DNA from: Caenimonas sedimenti
GTDB lineage: Bacteria; Pseudomonadota; Gammaproteobacteria; Burkholderiales; Burkholderiaceae_C
Direction: 5' to 3'
Assembly (NCBI RefSeq): GCF_007833165.1
Contig: NZ_VOBQ01000002.1
Location: forward strand, 186,001 to 250,000
Length of the DNA: 64,000 nucleotides
Shown here: one piece after another, positions 23,958 through 32,684 of the stretch
Numbering within the stretch: position 1 is the first letter of the stretch
How the letters are laid out: each line of letters opens with the position of its first letter
The notes under the pieces: generated by a model
Databases searched by the model: none
Told to the model about the DNA's origin: nothing
The model's input: the letters and a program-made list of their open reading frames with translations, nothing else
Position numbers and translations under genes: made by a program

Positions 23958-25064
23958 ATGCCACAGCTCCAGCGCGTGCTCACCGACAAGAGCGCATTGA
24001 ATCACAGCGTGCTCGACACGTCGCCGCTCGCGCCGGCGGCAGCGGGCGAGGCCATCCTGCGCCTGGGCCGCGCCGCGCTCACCACCAACAACATCACCTA
24101 CGCGGCCTTCGGCGAAGCGATGCAGTACTGGAACTTCTTCCCCACGGGCCGCGAGGGCTGGGGCCACATGCCGGTCTGGGGCTTCGCCGACGTGGTCGAG
24201 TCGACGGTGGACGGGGTCGAGCCGGGCGAGCGTTTCTACGGCTATTTTCCGCTGGCGAGCCACCTGCGCATGCAGCCGGTGCGCGTGAGCGAACGCGGCT
24301 TCTACGACGGGGCCGCGCACCGCCTCTCGCTGGTCTCCGCGTACAACCAGTACACGCGCGCCAGCCACGACGCCGCGTATCGCGCGGCGGATGAGAACCA
24401 CCAGATGCTGCTGCGGCCGCTCTTCATCACCTCCTTCATGCTGGCCGACTTCCTGCACGACAACGCATTCTTCGGCGCCAGGCGGCTCGTGGTGTCCAGC
24501 GCGTCGAGCAAGACGGCCTACGGCACGGCCTTCTGCCTGGAGGGCATGAAAGAGGTGGAACTGGTGGCGCTGACTTCCGCCGGGAACCGCGCCTTCGTCG
24601 AGGGGCTGGGCTGCTACCAGCGCACGGTGAGCTACGACGAGCTCTCGACGCTGGATGCGTCGTCGCCGACGCTCTACGTCGACTTCTCCGGCGACGAGGC
24701 CCTGCGCGAGCGCGTGCACCAGCACTTCGGCGGCGCACTGGTCTACGACTGCTTCGCCGGCTCGGCGCAGAACACGGAGTTCCTGCGCGAGAAGGAACTG
24801 CCCGGACCCAAGCCGGAGTTCTACTTCGCGCCCGTGCAGATCAGGAAGCGCAATGCGGACTGGGGCCATGCGGAGGTGAACCGGCGCTTCAATGAAGCGC
24901 AACTGGCCTTCATCCGGCGGGTGGCCGACGGTCCGAAGGCGTGGATGAAGGTGGAGGAGCACCAAGGACTGGAGGCAGCCCAGGACTTGATCGCCGAACT
25001 CTGCGCCGGCCGCATCGACCCGAAACTGGGCCACGTGGTCGTGCTCGACGGGACCGCAAGCTAG
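23958..25064 (+). CDS. DUF2855 family protein
   Basis: A 368-residue protein resembling a zinc-free medium-chain dehydrogenase-like family (DUF2855). It opens with a strand-rich substrate domain (TTNNITYAAFGEAMQYWNFFP). A Rossmann-like part follows (RRLVVSSASSKTAYGTAFCLE...VELVALTSAGNRAFVEGLGCYQRTVSYDEL). The TNNITYA and YWNFFP blocks are characteristic. The enzymatic function of the family is not established. It is divergent from a TetR-GST pair, which suggests a shared inducer. Confidence 0.8.
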   Translation: MPQLQRVLTDKSALNHSVLDTSPLAPAAAGEAILRLGRAALTTNNITYAAFGEAMQYWNFFPTGREGWGHMPVWGFADVVESTVDGVEPGERFYGYFPLASHLRMQPVRVSERGFYDGAAHRLSLVSAYNQYTRASHDAAYRAADENHQMLLRPLFITSFMLADFLHDNAFFGARRLVVSSASSKTAYGTAFCLEGMKEVELVALTSAGNRAFVEGLGCYQRTVSYDELSTLDASSPTLYVDFSGDEALRERVHQHFGGALVYDCFAGSAQNTEFLREKELPGPKPEFYFAPVQIRKRNADWGHAEVNRRFNEAQLAFIRRVADGPKAWMKVEEHQGLEAAQDLIAELCAGRIDPKLGHVVVLDGTAS

Positions 25065-25167
25065 GAATTCGCCGACGCGGTCGCCGTCCTGGGACGACAC
25101 GCGGTCGGGTCTACCGCCGAGGTCCGCCAACCCGGGGCGGGGCAACGATCAGCGACAAGGAGATTCC

Positions 25168-25335
25168 ATGATGGCCGCTGACATCGATCCGACCCTGTGC
25201 ACGGCAGAGCCGGTGCTGGAAACGCTGGACGACGGGTTCTCGCCGCCGCATCATGAGGAGCCGGCACCGCCGGCGCCGGGGCATGTGGCGCCCGGCGGCG
25301 CCGAGTGCGTGCTCGGCAGCAAGAGCCCGTTCTGA
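25168..25335 (+). CDS. Small Pro/His-rich protein, 55 aa
   Basis: The first of four tiny genes in a tight chain. The frame opens MMAADIDPTLC behind AAGGAGA and has a Pro/Ala-rich middle (HHEEPAPPAPGH). It also has two Cys residues. It ends in a TGA that overlaps the next ATG (TGATG). No domain was recognised and it is probably disordered. The chain is supported by consecutive ribosome-binding sites and stop-start overlaps rather than homology. Confidence 0.5.
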   Translation: MMAADIDPTLCTAEPVLETLDDGFSPPHHEEPAPPAPGHVAPGGAECVLGSKSPF

Positions 25336-25493
25336 TGACCACCCACAACCTGCCCCAGCCCGACCCGGCCGCGCCTGCGGAAGAAGAGACGGGTGCGCCC
25401 AACACCAGCCAGCTGCCCGTCGAGCCGGAGTTCGGCCAGATGCCGCCCCCCAACGAGCCGGAGGATCCCGGCGTCAAGCCACCTCATCTGTGA
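25335..25493 (+). CDS. Small proline-rich acidic protein, 52 aa
   Basis: It starts inside the stop of the preceding gene (TGATG). The sequence is Pro/Glu-rich throughout (PQPDPAAPAEEETG...EPEFGQMPPPNEPEDP) and is predicted to be disordered. Short Pro-rich acidic proteins of this kind occur in Burkholderiales without assigned function. The next gene follows after 12 bp with AAGGAG before its ATG. Confidence 0.5.
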   Translation: MTTHNLPQPDPAAPAEEETGAPNTSQLPVEPEFGQMPPPNEPEDPGVKPPHL

Positions 25494-25505
25494 CAAGGAG
25501 TTCGC

Positions 25506-25694
25506 ATGAACACGCCTGAAGGCATCACCCCGCCCACCCCGCACCTGGACCGCGAAGAGCCGGAGCTGCGCGGCGAGGACGACATCCCGGCCGACGACGG
25601 CGGGCCGTCGGCCAGCGAGCGATCGTCGGAACGTGCTTCCGAGCGCAGCGGCTCGCGTGAAGAGCGCCCGCTGCGCAAGGTGGAGCGCGAGTGA
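25506..25694 (+). CDS. Small charged, disordered protein, 62 aa
   Basis: It is preceded by AAGGAG seven bases before the ATG. The sequence begins with Pro/Glu-rich text and ends in a Ser/Glu/Arg repeat-like tract (SERSSERASERSGSREERPLRK). No fold is predicted. Its TGA overlaps the GTG start of the next small gene (GTGA). It forms part of the four-gene chain. Confidence 0.55.
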   Translation: MNTPEGITPPTPHLDREEPELRGEDDIPADDGGPSASERSSERASERSGSREERPLRKVERE

Positions 25695-25837
25695 GCACGG
25701 GCGCGCCGGCGGCGCCGGTGCCGCCACCCACCGAGATCCCCAAGCCTGCCAATCCGGAGCCCCGCGCGCCGACCGATCCGGAGAAGGGGCGGGTGCAGGA
25801 CCCCGAGCAGGGCAAGTCGGAGCATCCGAAGCAGTAG
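25691..25837 (+). CDS. Small proline-rich protein, 48 aa, GTG start
   Basis: It starts at a GTG overlapping the preceding stop (GTGA at 25691-25694). The sequence is almost wholly Pro/Ala/Lys/Glu (APVPPPTEIPKPANPEPRAP). It is the last gene of the chain. Evidence is the coupling and composition; there is no recognised family. It may be too weak to call if the chain is not translated. Confidence 0.45.
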   Translation: MSTGAPAAPVPPPTEIPKPANPEPRAPTDPEKGRVQDPEQGKSEHPKQ

Positions 25838-25858
25838 TCGCGCCGAAGCGGCACCCGA

Positions 25859-26605
25859 TCAGCAGGGTTCGCCCAGCTGCCCTTGCGCGTCGTCGTCCAG
25901 GCTGGCCAGCGGCGTCGACTTGGCAAGGGCCATCCACACGCCGAAGGGCAGACCGGTGCGGGTGCGCCGCCGCGCCGGCCGTGCCACCGCCAGCCGGGAG
26001 CCGTCGACGACCAGCACGCCGCATTCCGGCGGCGCCTCCTCCGGCTCGCCGATCGGCCGGCCGCGCGCGTCCCGGCCCAGCACGTACCAGCATTCGCCGA
26101 GGTCGAGATAGGCGGAGCGTTTCGCTTCCTGCCGCAGGTCCGCCAGCAGGTCGCTGCGACGGACCTTGATCTCGTGGACGATGGGCTCGACGTAGCTCTC
26201 CACGGAGGTGTGGCGGATCGAGAACACGTCCGGCCGTGCCAAGCACCAGCGCAACGGCTTGGCGGCGTCATTGCAGGGCACCTGCGCGCGCAGGCTGAGC
26301 CCGCGCCACGCGAGCCGGCCCGCGCGGCACATCTCCTGCGCGACGCGTTCCACCAGGGCTTCATGCGCGGACAACGCCGCGCGGTTGCGGGCGAGTGCCT
26401 GCGCCAGCCACTGCACGCCCAGATCGCTGACACGAAGTGTTTCCTGTCCGCCCGGCGCGGACACCCGGTGCAGCAAGCCGGCGGCCAGTAGGTCGATCTC
26501 GAGGGCGTCCAGGCTGGGCCACCCGGCCGACCGGTACACGTCGCGCAGGCGCCGCGCGTGGGCCTTGCCCAGGGCAAGCATTTCGGGCGACGTGGGGGAC
26601 TGCAT
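25859..26605 (-). CDS. Hypothetical protein with PD-(D/E)XK-like motif
   Basis: A 248-residue protein (start MQSPTSPEM at 26605). The middle reads RPDVFSIRHTSVESYVEPIVHEIKVRRSDLLADL. This fits the PD-(D/E)XK nuclease core: an Asp strand, then H-E-I-K as the E-x-K, with flanking RRSDL seen in restriction-like folds. A helical N-terminal half contains DLGVQWLAQALARNR. The family is unnamed to me. It is divergent from the gene at 26734. A DNA-repair or maintenance role is possible. Confidence 0.55.
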   Translation of the reverse strand: MQSPTSPEMLALGKAHARRLRDVYRSAGWPSLDALEIDLLAAGLLHRVSAPGGQETLRVSDLGVQWLAQALARNRAALSAHEALVERVAQEMCRAGRLAWRGLSLRAQVPCNDAAKPLRWCLARPDVFSIRHTSVESYVEPIVHEIKVRRSDLLADLRQEAKRSAYLDLGECWYVLGRDARGRPIGEPEEAPPECGVLVVDGSRLAVARPARRRTRTGLPFGVWMALAKSTPLASLDDDAQGQLGEPC

Positions 26606-26733
26606 GGGACTGCGGGGAGGTGACGCGCGCAATCCGCCAGTCTAGCGGACCTTGGCGCGGCGGTAGGCTGTCTCCGACGGCGGCTCGCGCGCTCGGCCTA
26701 TCGTGGCCCCTGAGTGGGCACCCACAATGCGCC

Positions 26734-27108
26734 ATGGTCGAGAAATCAATGGATTCATCCCGCGCCCACGCCGCCGTGCTGGCCAACTTCGCCACGCAAC
26801 CGCTGCCTTCGGTCGTGTACGGCATCACAGCCCTTCGGTACGAAGGGAACATGGTGGCGGAGGTCATGATGGGCATGTTCGACGCGGCCATGGAGCGCTG
26901 GGAACTCCGCCCCGCGCCCACCCGCCTGGTCGAGGTGGTCGACCGCCTGGTCGAGGGCGACACGGTCATCTCGATGTTCCCGACGGAACGCGGCGTGCTG
27001 CAGCAGGGTCCCGAGGTGAAGGTGGACGTGCTCCCCGAAGGCACGGAGACGCTCGCGCTTGCGCAAGAGCGGCCCGGCCAGCGCCTCGCCGACCTGCCGC
27101 GCTTCTAG
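26734..27108 (+). CDS. Hypothetical protein, 124 aa
   Basis: A soluble alpha/beta protein with no recognised motif. The ATG at 26734 gives a sensible N-terminus (MVEKSMDSSRAHAAV). A second in-frame ATG follows at codon 6. It is divergent from the nuclease-like gene. Its stop overlaps, as CTAG, the stop of a convergent small basic gene. Confidence 0.55.
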   Translation: MVEKSMDSSRAHAAVLANFATQPLPSVVYGITALRYEGNMVAEVMMGMFDAAMERWELRPAPTRLVEVVDRLVEGDTVISMFPTERGVLQQGPEVKVDVLPEGTETLALAQERPGQRLADLPRF

Positions 27109-27269
27109 ATCTCTTTCAGCTGCTTCTTCAGCTGCATCTTGTCCGCGTTGCGCTCGGCGCTGCGCGACTTTCGGTGCTCGCCCGCCTTGCGCTGCGCCGC
27201 CGGCACCACCAGCGGGTTGCGCGGCTTGCTGGCGGCCAGCCGCAGTTTCGTCTTGCGCGCGGAACTCAT
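27105..27269 (-). CDS. Conserved small basic protein, 54 aa
   Basis: A Lys/Arg-rich protein with the pattern KPRNPLVVPAAQRKAGEHRKSRSAERNADKMQLKKQLKEI. Short proteins of this type (RNPLV...RKAG-H-x-S...R) recur in Burkholderiales genomes as conserved hypotheticals, to my knowledge without a function. The basic nature suggests nucleic acid or ribosome contact. Its ATG overlaps the stop of the upstream EamA gene (ATGA), so it is translated from that message. Confidence 0.6.
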   Translation of the reverse strand: MSSARKTKLRLAASKPRNPLVVPAAQRKAGEHRKSRSAERNADKMQLKKQLKEI

Positions 27270-28162
27270 GTCTGTGGCTTCAAGGCCGGCAGCTTGAGCA
27301 AACCCGTGGACAACGCCGTGCCGCAGACGATGACGACGCCGCAAAGCACCATCCACGGCGTCACCTGTTCGTTCAGGAACACGCTGCCGTAGAACAGGGC
27401 GAACACCGGCACCACGAAGGTCACGGCCAGCGCACGCGCGGGCCCTGCCTGTTCGATCAGCCGGAAGTAGAGGATGTAGGCGACACCGGTGCACAGCACG
27501 CCGACCGCCAGCAACGCCAGCCAGGCCTGCGCGCCCGGTGTTTGCCCCGGCCACAACCACAGCGCCGGGAGCGCAAGGCCGAGCGTGGCGCCGATCTGGC
27601 TGCCCGTCGCGGTCACGAGCGGGGGCAGCCCGCCCAAGTGCTTCTTGGTTGCGCTTGCCGCGATGGCGTAGCACTTGGTGGCGACCAGGCAGGCCAGCAC
27701 GGCCCAGGCCGGTGCGATGCCGCCGTTGTCGGCTTTGAAGCTGGCTTTGTCCCAGGCGAGCAGCGCGACGCCCGCGAACCCGATCGCGAGTCCGAGCACG
27801 CGCGAGCCCGTCGGTTTGTCCTTCAGCCACCACCAGGCGACCAGGGCCCCGAACAGCGGCACCGTGGCGTTCAGGATGGCGGAAAGGCCCGTGGTGATCG
27901 CGAGCAAGGAGAAAGAGAACAACGCGAACGGGATGCCGGAATTCAGCACGCCGATCACCGCGATCTTCTTCCAGTGCTGGCGCAGTTCGGCCACGTGACC
28001 GCGCAACCATAGCAGCGGCAAGAGGAATAGTGCGGCGATCAACACCCGCACGAAGGCCGTGGGCAGCGCGCCGAAATCCACCACCGCGTAGCGCATGAAG
28101 AGGAACGACGATCCCCAGATCGCCGCGAGCAGCACGAAATCAGCGATGGAAGCGAAAGACAT
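27266..28162 (-). CDS. EamA/DMT-family transporter
   Basis: A 298-residue inner-membrane protein with ten hydrophobic segments arranged as two EamA repeats (first: LLAAIWGSSFLFMRYAVV; second: AWAVLACLVATKCYAIAASATKK). Members export metabolites, often amino acids, or are of unknown substrate. Length and the AAIWGSSF start are typical. It is followed by the coupled 54-aa basic protein. Confidence 0.9.
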   Translation of the reverse strand: MSFASIADFVLLAAIWGSSFLFMRYAVVDFGALPTAFVRVLIAALFLLPLLWLRGHVAELRQHWKKIAVIGVLNSGIPFALFSFSLLAITTGLSAILNATVPLFGALVAWWWLKDKPTGSRVLGLAIGFAGVALLAWDKASFKADNGGIAPAWAVLACLVATKCYAIAASATKKHLGGLPPLVTATGSQIGATLGLALPALWLWPGQTPGAQAWLALLAVGVLCTGVAYILYFRLIEQAGPARALAVTFVVPVFALFYGSVFLNEQVTPWMVLCGVVIVCGTALSTGLLKLPALKPQT

Positions 28163-28240
28163 GGCGATCGAGTGTGCCTGTGGAAGCGTTGTCCGCTACC
28201 GGTGCAGTGATGAAAGATGCGCGGCGGATTGATTCCGCCA

Positions 28241-28738
28241 TCACATCAATGCGCCTTCGAGCTTGAGCAACGCCGACTTGCGTTCCAGCCCGCCGGCATA
28301 GCCGGTGAGGGCGCCGCCGGTGCCGACGACGCGGTGACAGGGCACGACGATGCTGACGGGGTTGCGGCCCACGGCGGCGCCCACGGCCCGCGCCGCCTGC
28401 GGTTTGCCGACGCGCCGGCTCAGCTCACCGTAACTGGTGGTTTCGCCGCGGGGGATGCGCAACAGCGCCTGCCACACGCTTTGCTGGAACGCGGTGCCCA
28501 GGCGCAGGTCCAGCGGGAGGTCGAATCCGGCGCGCTTGCCCGCGAAGTAGTCGGCGAGTTGCTGCCGCGCCTGATGCAGCATCGGGTGATCGGGCTGCTC
28601 CGGCCAGCCCGTGCTGTCGGGGCCATGGCGCTGGCCCACGAACCACACGCCGGCCACGCCGGTGTCCGTGGCAGCCAGCAGCATCGGCCCGAGCGGGCTC
28701 TCGTAGCGGCAGGAGACGAGGTCGGAAGGCGCTTTCAT
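28241..28738 (-). CDS. ogt: Methylated-DNA-protein-cysteine methyltransferase
   Basis: A 165-residue suicide repair protein that takes the methyl group from O6-methylguanine onto Cys134 in the motif IVVPCHRVV. The helix-turn-helix part (ETTSYGELSRRVGKPQAARAVGAAVGRNP) is complete. The ATG at 28738 overlaps the stop of the upstream Ada/AlkA-type gene (ATGA). An in-frame extension to 28780 lies within that gene and was rejected. Together they form an alkylation-repair operon. A small hairpin (28223-28239) follows the stop. Confidence 0.9.
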   Translation of the reverse strand: MKAPSDLVSCRYESPLGPMLLAATDTGVAGVWFVGQRHGPDSTGWPEQPDHPMLHQARQQLADYFAGKRAGFDLPLDLRLGTAFQQSVWQALLRIPRGETTSYGELSRRVGKPQAARAVGAAVGRNPVSIVVPCHRVVGTGGALTGYAGGLERKSALLKLEGALM

Positions 28739-30234
28739 GTCTTTGCTCCAGAAGAGGTGGGTTGGGCCAGGGTGCTCCACGCCCGCACCACGGCATAGCT
28801 GCGCCAGGGTTTCCAGGCTTGCGATGCCGATTCGGCGTCGCGCGCGGCCTGCTTGTTCTGCTGGACGCCCAGCGCTTTTTGCAGCGCGACGTCACCTGCC
28901 GGGAAGGCGTCGGGCCAGCGCAGCGCCCGCATGGCGATGTATTGCGCTGTCCAGTCGCCGATGCCGGGCAGCTCCTTCAGAGCGGTGATGGTGGCCTGCA
29001 CATCGGCGCCGCCATGGAGGTGGATGCGGCGTTCCGCCACGGCGCGGGCGATGGCGACGATGGCCGACTGCCGCTGCTTGACGATGCCGAGTTGCCCCAG
29101 CGCGTCGCCTTCCGCCGCGGCCAGCACGGCTGGCTCGGGGAACAGGTGCGTCAGGGCGGCGTGAGGTGTCGCGATGGGTTCGCCGAAGCGGTCCAGCAGG
29201 CGCTGCGCGAGGGTGCGCGCCGCGGCCACGGTGATCTGCTGGCCCAGGACAGCGCGGACGGCAAGCTCGTAGCCGCTCAGCGACCCAGGCACACGCAGGC
29301 CGTCGCCCAGTGGAAAGCTGCCGTGCAGTTGCGCGTTGATGGCGTGCGGATCCGCGTCCAGGTCGAGAGCGGCCCGCAACCGCCGCAGCAGGAGCGGCAG
29401 CACCGGCCGCAGCGTGTCGCTGAAGTGCAGCACCACGCGGGTTTGCGCTTCGTCGAATTCCGCGACCAGCCAGCCGCTGTGGCGCTCGCCGCCGGCGGTG
29501 ATGGACAGGGTGCGGCCGAGCTGGTTGCCCTCCACGAACTCCAGTCCGGTCATCGCGCGGGTGCGGAAGAAGCCGAGCATGGCCTGCACGTCATAGGGCG
29601 GCCGATAGCCCAGGCGAACCGTCGCGCCTCCCGCCTCGTTCGCGCCCGCACGCCGCAGCTGGGTCGGGTTCAACCCATAGTGCTCGCTGAACGCAGCATT
29701 GAAGCGGCGCACGCTGGCGTAACCGCTGATGAGTGCGATCTGCGTCACGGGCAGGTCGGTGTCCGCCAGCAACTGCTTGGCCGTGAGCAGGCGGCGCGTC
29801 TGCAGATACTGGATCGGCGAAACGCCCAGCTGGGCCTCGAAGATGCGGCGCAGGTGGCGGTCGCTCACGCCGAGGCGGGCTGCCAGCTGCTCCATGGAAG
29901 GCGGCTCGCCGTCCCAGGCTTCCGGCTCGTCGAGCAGCCGCGCCGCCTGCTGGGCCAGGATGCTGCTGGCATCCTGGATCGACCAATGCTGCGCATAAGG
30001 CGCCAGCTCGGGCCGGCAGCGCAGGCACGGCCGGAAACCCGCATGCTCGGCCTGCGCCGCATGCGCGAAGAAGCGGCAGTTCTCGCGGCGCGGCAGCCGG
30101 ACCTTGCAAACCGGCCGGCAGTAGATGCCGGTGCTCGTGACCCCCGTGTAGAAGCTGCCGTCGAAGCGCGCGTCGCGCGTCTTCAGCGCGAGGTAGCAGG
30201 CATCGGGGTGCAGCGGGGTGTCGACGGATGGCAT
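28735..30234 (-). CDS. Ada N-domain/AlkA glycosylase fusion
   Basis: A 499-residue DNA repair protein. Residues 1-80 form the Ada zinc/methyl-phosphotriester domain with Cys39, Cys43, Cys70 and Cys73 at the E. coli Ada positions. Next is an AraC-type helix-turn-helix (about 105-195), then an AlkA N-domain. The HhH-GPD glycosylase has LKELPGIGDWTAQYIAMRAL and the catalytic Asp in FPAGDVALQK. It excises alkylated bases and probably activates itself and ogt after methylation. This fusion is common in Burkholderiales. The start is ATG 30234. It is divergent from the phosphomannomutase gene. Confidence 0.92.
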   Translation of the reverse strand: MPSVDTPLHPDACYLALKTRDARFDGSFYTGVTSTGIYCRPVCKVRLPRRENCRFFAHAAQAEHAGFRPCLRCRPELAPYAQHWSIQDASSILAQQAARLLDEPEAWDGEPPSMEQLAARLGVSDRHLRRIFEAQLGVSPIQYLQTRRLLTAKQLLADTDLPVTQIALISGYASVRRFNAAFSEHYGLNPTQLRRAGANEAGGATVRLGYRPPYDVQAMLGFFRTRAMTGLEFVEGNQLGRTLSITAGGERHSGWLVAEFDEAQTRVVLHFSDTLRPVLPLLLRRLRAALDLDADPHAINAQLHGSFPLGDGLRVPGSLSGYELAVRAVLGQQITVAAARTLAQRLLDRFGEPIATPHAALTHLFPEPAVLAAAEGDALGQLGIVKQRQSAIVAIARAVAERRIHLHGGADVQATITALKELPGIGDWTAQYIAMRALRWPDAFPAGDVALQKALGVQQNKQAARDAESASQAWKPWRSYAVVRAWSTLAQPTSSGAKT

Positions 30235-30336
30235 GGAGGAATGATACGCAGCGGCCGCGCACGAACTGGCCGTTTTCGGACATGTTCCCCGGGGGTCCGC
30301 GCCTAGAATGGCTGCAAACCCTTTTCGCACCTCCCC

Positions 30337-31719
30337 ATGCAACTCAACCCCAGCATCTTCAAGGCGTACGACATTCGTGGCGTCGTGCCCTCCACCTTGA
30401 CCGAAGAAGTCGCCGAAGCACTCGGCCGGGCCTTCGGCACCGTCGCCCGCCGCGAGGGCGAATCGACCGTTGCCGTTGGCCGGGACGGGCGCCTCAGCGG
30501 CCCCGGCATGAGCGCGGCGCTCGTGCGCGGCCTCGTCGCCAGCGGCGTCGACGTCGTCGACGTCGGCATGGTCACCACGCCCATGCTCTATTTCGCGGCG
30601 AGCACGCTTTGCAGCAGCGGCATCCAGGTGACCGGCAGCCACAACCCGCGTGACTACAACGGCTTCAAGATGGTGATGGCCGGCCGCGCCATTTACGGCG
30701 AAGAGATCCAGGCCCTGCGCAAGCTGATGGAAACCGGGGTGTCCGAAGATGCAAGCACTCCGGGCAATGTGCGCAACGTCAACATCTTCGCGCCTTACCG
30801 CGACAGGATCGTCGGCGACGTGAAGCTGGCCCGCCCGTTGAAGATCGTCGTCGATTCCGGCAATGGCGTGGCCGGTGCCTCGGCGCCCGCGATCTACCGC
30901 GCGCTCGGCTGCGAAGTCGTCGAGCTGTACAGCGAGGTCGACGGCAACTTCCCGAATCACCACCCGGACCCGAGCAAGCCCGAGAACCTGCGCGACCTGA
31001 TCGCCGCCCTGAAGACCAGCGGTGCCGACCTGGGCCTCGCCTTCGACGGTGACGGCGACCGCCTCGGCATCATCACCCGCGGCGGCAACAACATCTACCC
31101 CGACCGGCAGATGATGCTGTTCGCGCGCGACGTGCTCTCGCGCGTGCCCGGCGCGCCCATCCTCTTCGACGTGAAGTGCACGCAGCGCCTGGCCCCGGCC
31201 ATCGCGGCGGCCGGTGGCCAGCCCCTGATGTACAAGACCGGCCACTCGCTGATCAAGGCCAAGATGCGTGAAGTGAACGCGCCGCTGGGCGGGGAGATGA
31301 GCGGCCACATCTTCTTCAAGGAGCGCTGGTACGGCTTCGACGACGGCACCTATGCCGGGGCGCGGCTGCTCGAGATCGTCTCGCGCCATCCCGACCCGAG
31401 CGCCGTGCTCGACGCACTGCCCACGAGCTTCTCGACGCCCGAACTCAACGTGAAGTGCGAGGAGGGCGAACCGCACCGCGTGGTGGAGCAACTGGTGGCC
31501 AAGGCGTCGTTCCCGGCCGCGCAGGTGTCGACCATCGATGGCCTGCGCGTCGACTGGCCCGACGGCTTCGGGCTCATCCGCGGCTCGAACACCACGCCGG
31601 TGCTGGTGCTGCGCTTCGAGGGGCACACGCAGGAAGCGATGCACCGCATCGAAGGGGAGATGCTCGCGTTGCTCCGCACCGTCAAGCCGGATGCGGCCAT
31701 CGCCGAGGCGGCGCATTGA
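30337..31719 (+). CDS. Phosphomannomutase/phosphoglucomutase
   Basis: A 460-residue alpha-D-phosphohexomutase (AlgC/ManB type) that interconverts mannose or glucose 6- and 1-phosphates for LPS and exopolysaccharide precursors. The active-site phosphoserine is Ser101 in VTGSHNPRDYNGFK. The metal loop is DGDGDRLG, the sugar-binding loop is GGEMSGHIFFKE, and the phosphate-binding loop is RGSNTTPVLVLRFEG. It overlaps the heptosyltransferase gene (TTGA), forming an envelope-sugar operon. Confidence 0.92.
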   Translation: MQLNPSIFKAYDIRGVVPSTLTEEVAEALGRAFGTVARREGESTVAVGRDGRLSGPGMSAALVRGLVASGVDVVDVGMVTTPMLYFAASTLCSSGIQVTGSHNPRDYNGFKMVMAGRAIYGEEIQALRKLMETGVSEDASTPGNVRNVNIFAPYRDRIVGDVKLARPLKIVVDSGNGVAGASAPAIYRALGCEVVELYSEVDGNFPNHHPDPSKPENLRDLIAALKTSGADLGLAFDGDGDRLGIITRGGNNIYPDRQMMLFARDVLSRVPGAPILFDVKCTQRLAPAIAAAGGQPLMYKTGHSLIKAKMREVNAPLGGEMSGHIFFKERWYGFDDGTYAGARLLEIVSRHPDPSAVLDALPTSFSTPELNVKCEEGEPHRVVEQLVAKASFPAAQVSTIDGLRVDWPDGFGLIRGSNTTPVLVLRFEGHTQEAMHRIEGEMLALLRTVKPDAAIAEAAH

Positions 31720-32684
31720 GGATCCTGGTCGTCAAGCTGTCTTCGCTCGGCGACGTGGTGCACGCGATGCCTGCGGTGCAGGACATGCTTCGTTGCGTGC
31801 CCGGGGCGCAGGTCGACTGGGTGGTGGAACGCGGCTTCGCCGCGCTGGCCGCACGCTGCGAAGGCGTCGCCCGCACCATCCCCTGTGAACTGCGGCGCTG
31901 GCGCAAGGCACCGCTCGCGCGCGAGACACGGGCCGATTGGCGCGGCTTCCGTGCCGACTTGCACCGTGCGGACTACGACGCCGTGATCGACCTGCAGGGC
32001 CTGACCAAGTCCGCGCTGGTCGCCCACATGGCCCGGCTGGCAGGCGGCGGGCGCCGCTACGCGATGGCGAACCGCACGGAGGGCTCGAGCTACGAGGCGC
32101 CCACGCGCTGGGTGGCCGACGTCGCCGTGGCGGTGGATCCGCAGTCGCATGCCGTGCAGCGCTCGCGCGCCATGTGTGCCGAGGTGTTCGGCTACGCGGT
32201 GCCGGATGAATTGCGCTTCGGCCTGCGGCGCGGCGCTGGCCCGGCGCAACGCTGTGCCGTGCTGGTGCACGGGACCTCGCGCGAAGACAAGTGCTGGCCC
32301 GAGGACCATTGGGTCGCGCTGGGTCGCCGCCTCATCGCGCAGGGCTACACGCTGGCCTTGCCGCATGGCAGCGAGGCGGAAGAAGCGCGCAGCCGGCGGT
32401 TCGCGCAGGCGCTGGGGCCCGAAGCGGAAGTGTGGCCCCGGCTTTCGCTGGACGCGCTCACCGACCGCATGGCGCGCTGCGCCGGCGTGGTCGGCGTCGA
32501 CAGCGGCCTGAGCCACATCGCCGTCGCACTGGACCTGCCGCACGTGCAGATCTACAACTTCGACACCGCCTGGCGCACCGGCCCGCTGCCGCAGGCGCGG
32601 CGCCAGCGCAGCGTGGTCGCGCAGCCGGCGCCGACGGTCGAAGCGGTGGCTGCCGCCTGGGACGCCGTCACAATGCCGGGATGA
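31716..32684 (+). CDS. waaC: Lipopolysaccharide heptosyltransferase I
   Basis: A 322-residue GT9-family enzyme that adds the first heptose to Kdo in the LPS inner core. The N-terminus (RILVVKLSSLGDVVHAMPAVQDM) is the ADP-heptose transferase signature. The C-terminal domain has the VGVDSGLSHIAVALDLP donor-binding loop. The start is TTG 31716, overlapping the mutase stop; no ATG fits the conserved N-terminus. The stop overlaps the next ATG (ATGA), so the waaC-waaA pair is coupled. Confidence 0.92.
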   Translation: MRILVVKLSSLGDVVHAMPAVQDMLRCVPGAQVDWVVERGFAALAARCEGVARTIPCELRRWRKAPLARETRADWRGFRADLHRADYDAVIDLQGLTKSALVAHMARLAGGGRRYAMANRTEGSSYEAPTRWVADVAVAVDPQSHAVQRSRAMCAEVFGYAVPDELRFGLRRGAGPAQRCAVLVHGTSREDKCWPEDHWVALGRRLIAQGYTLALPHGSEAEEARSRRFAQALGPEAEVWPRLSLDALTDRMARCAGVVGVDSGLSHIAVALDLPHVQIYNFDTAWRTGPLPQARRQRSVVAQPAPTVEAVAAAWDAVTMPG

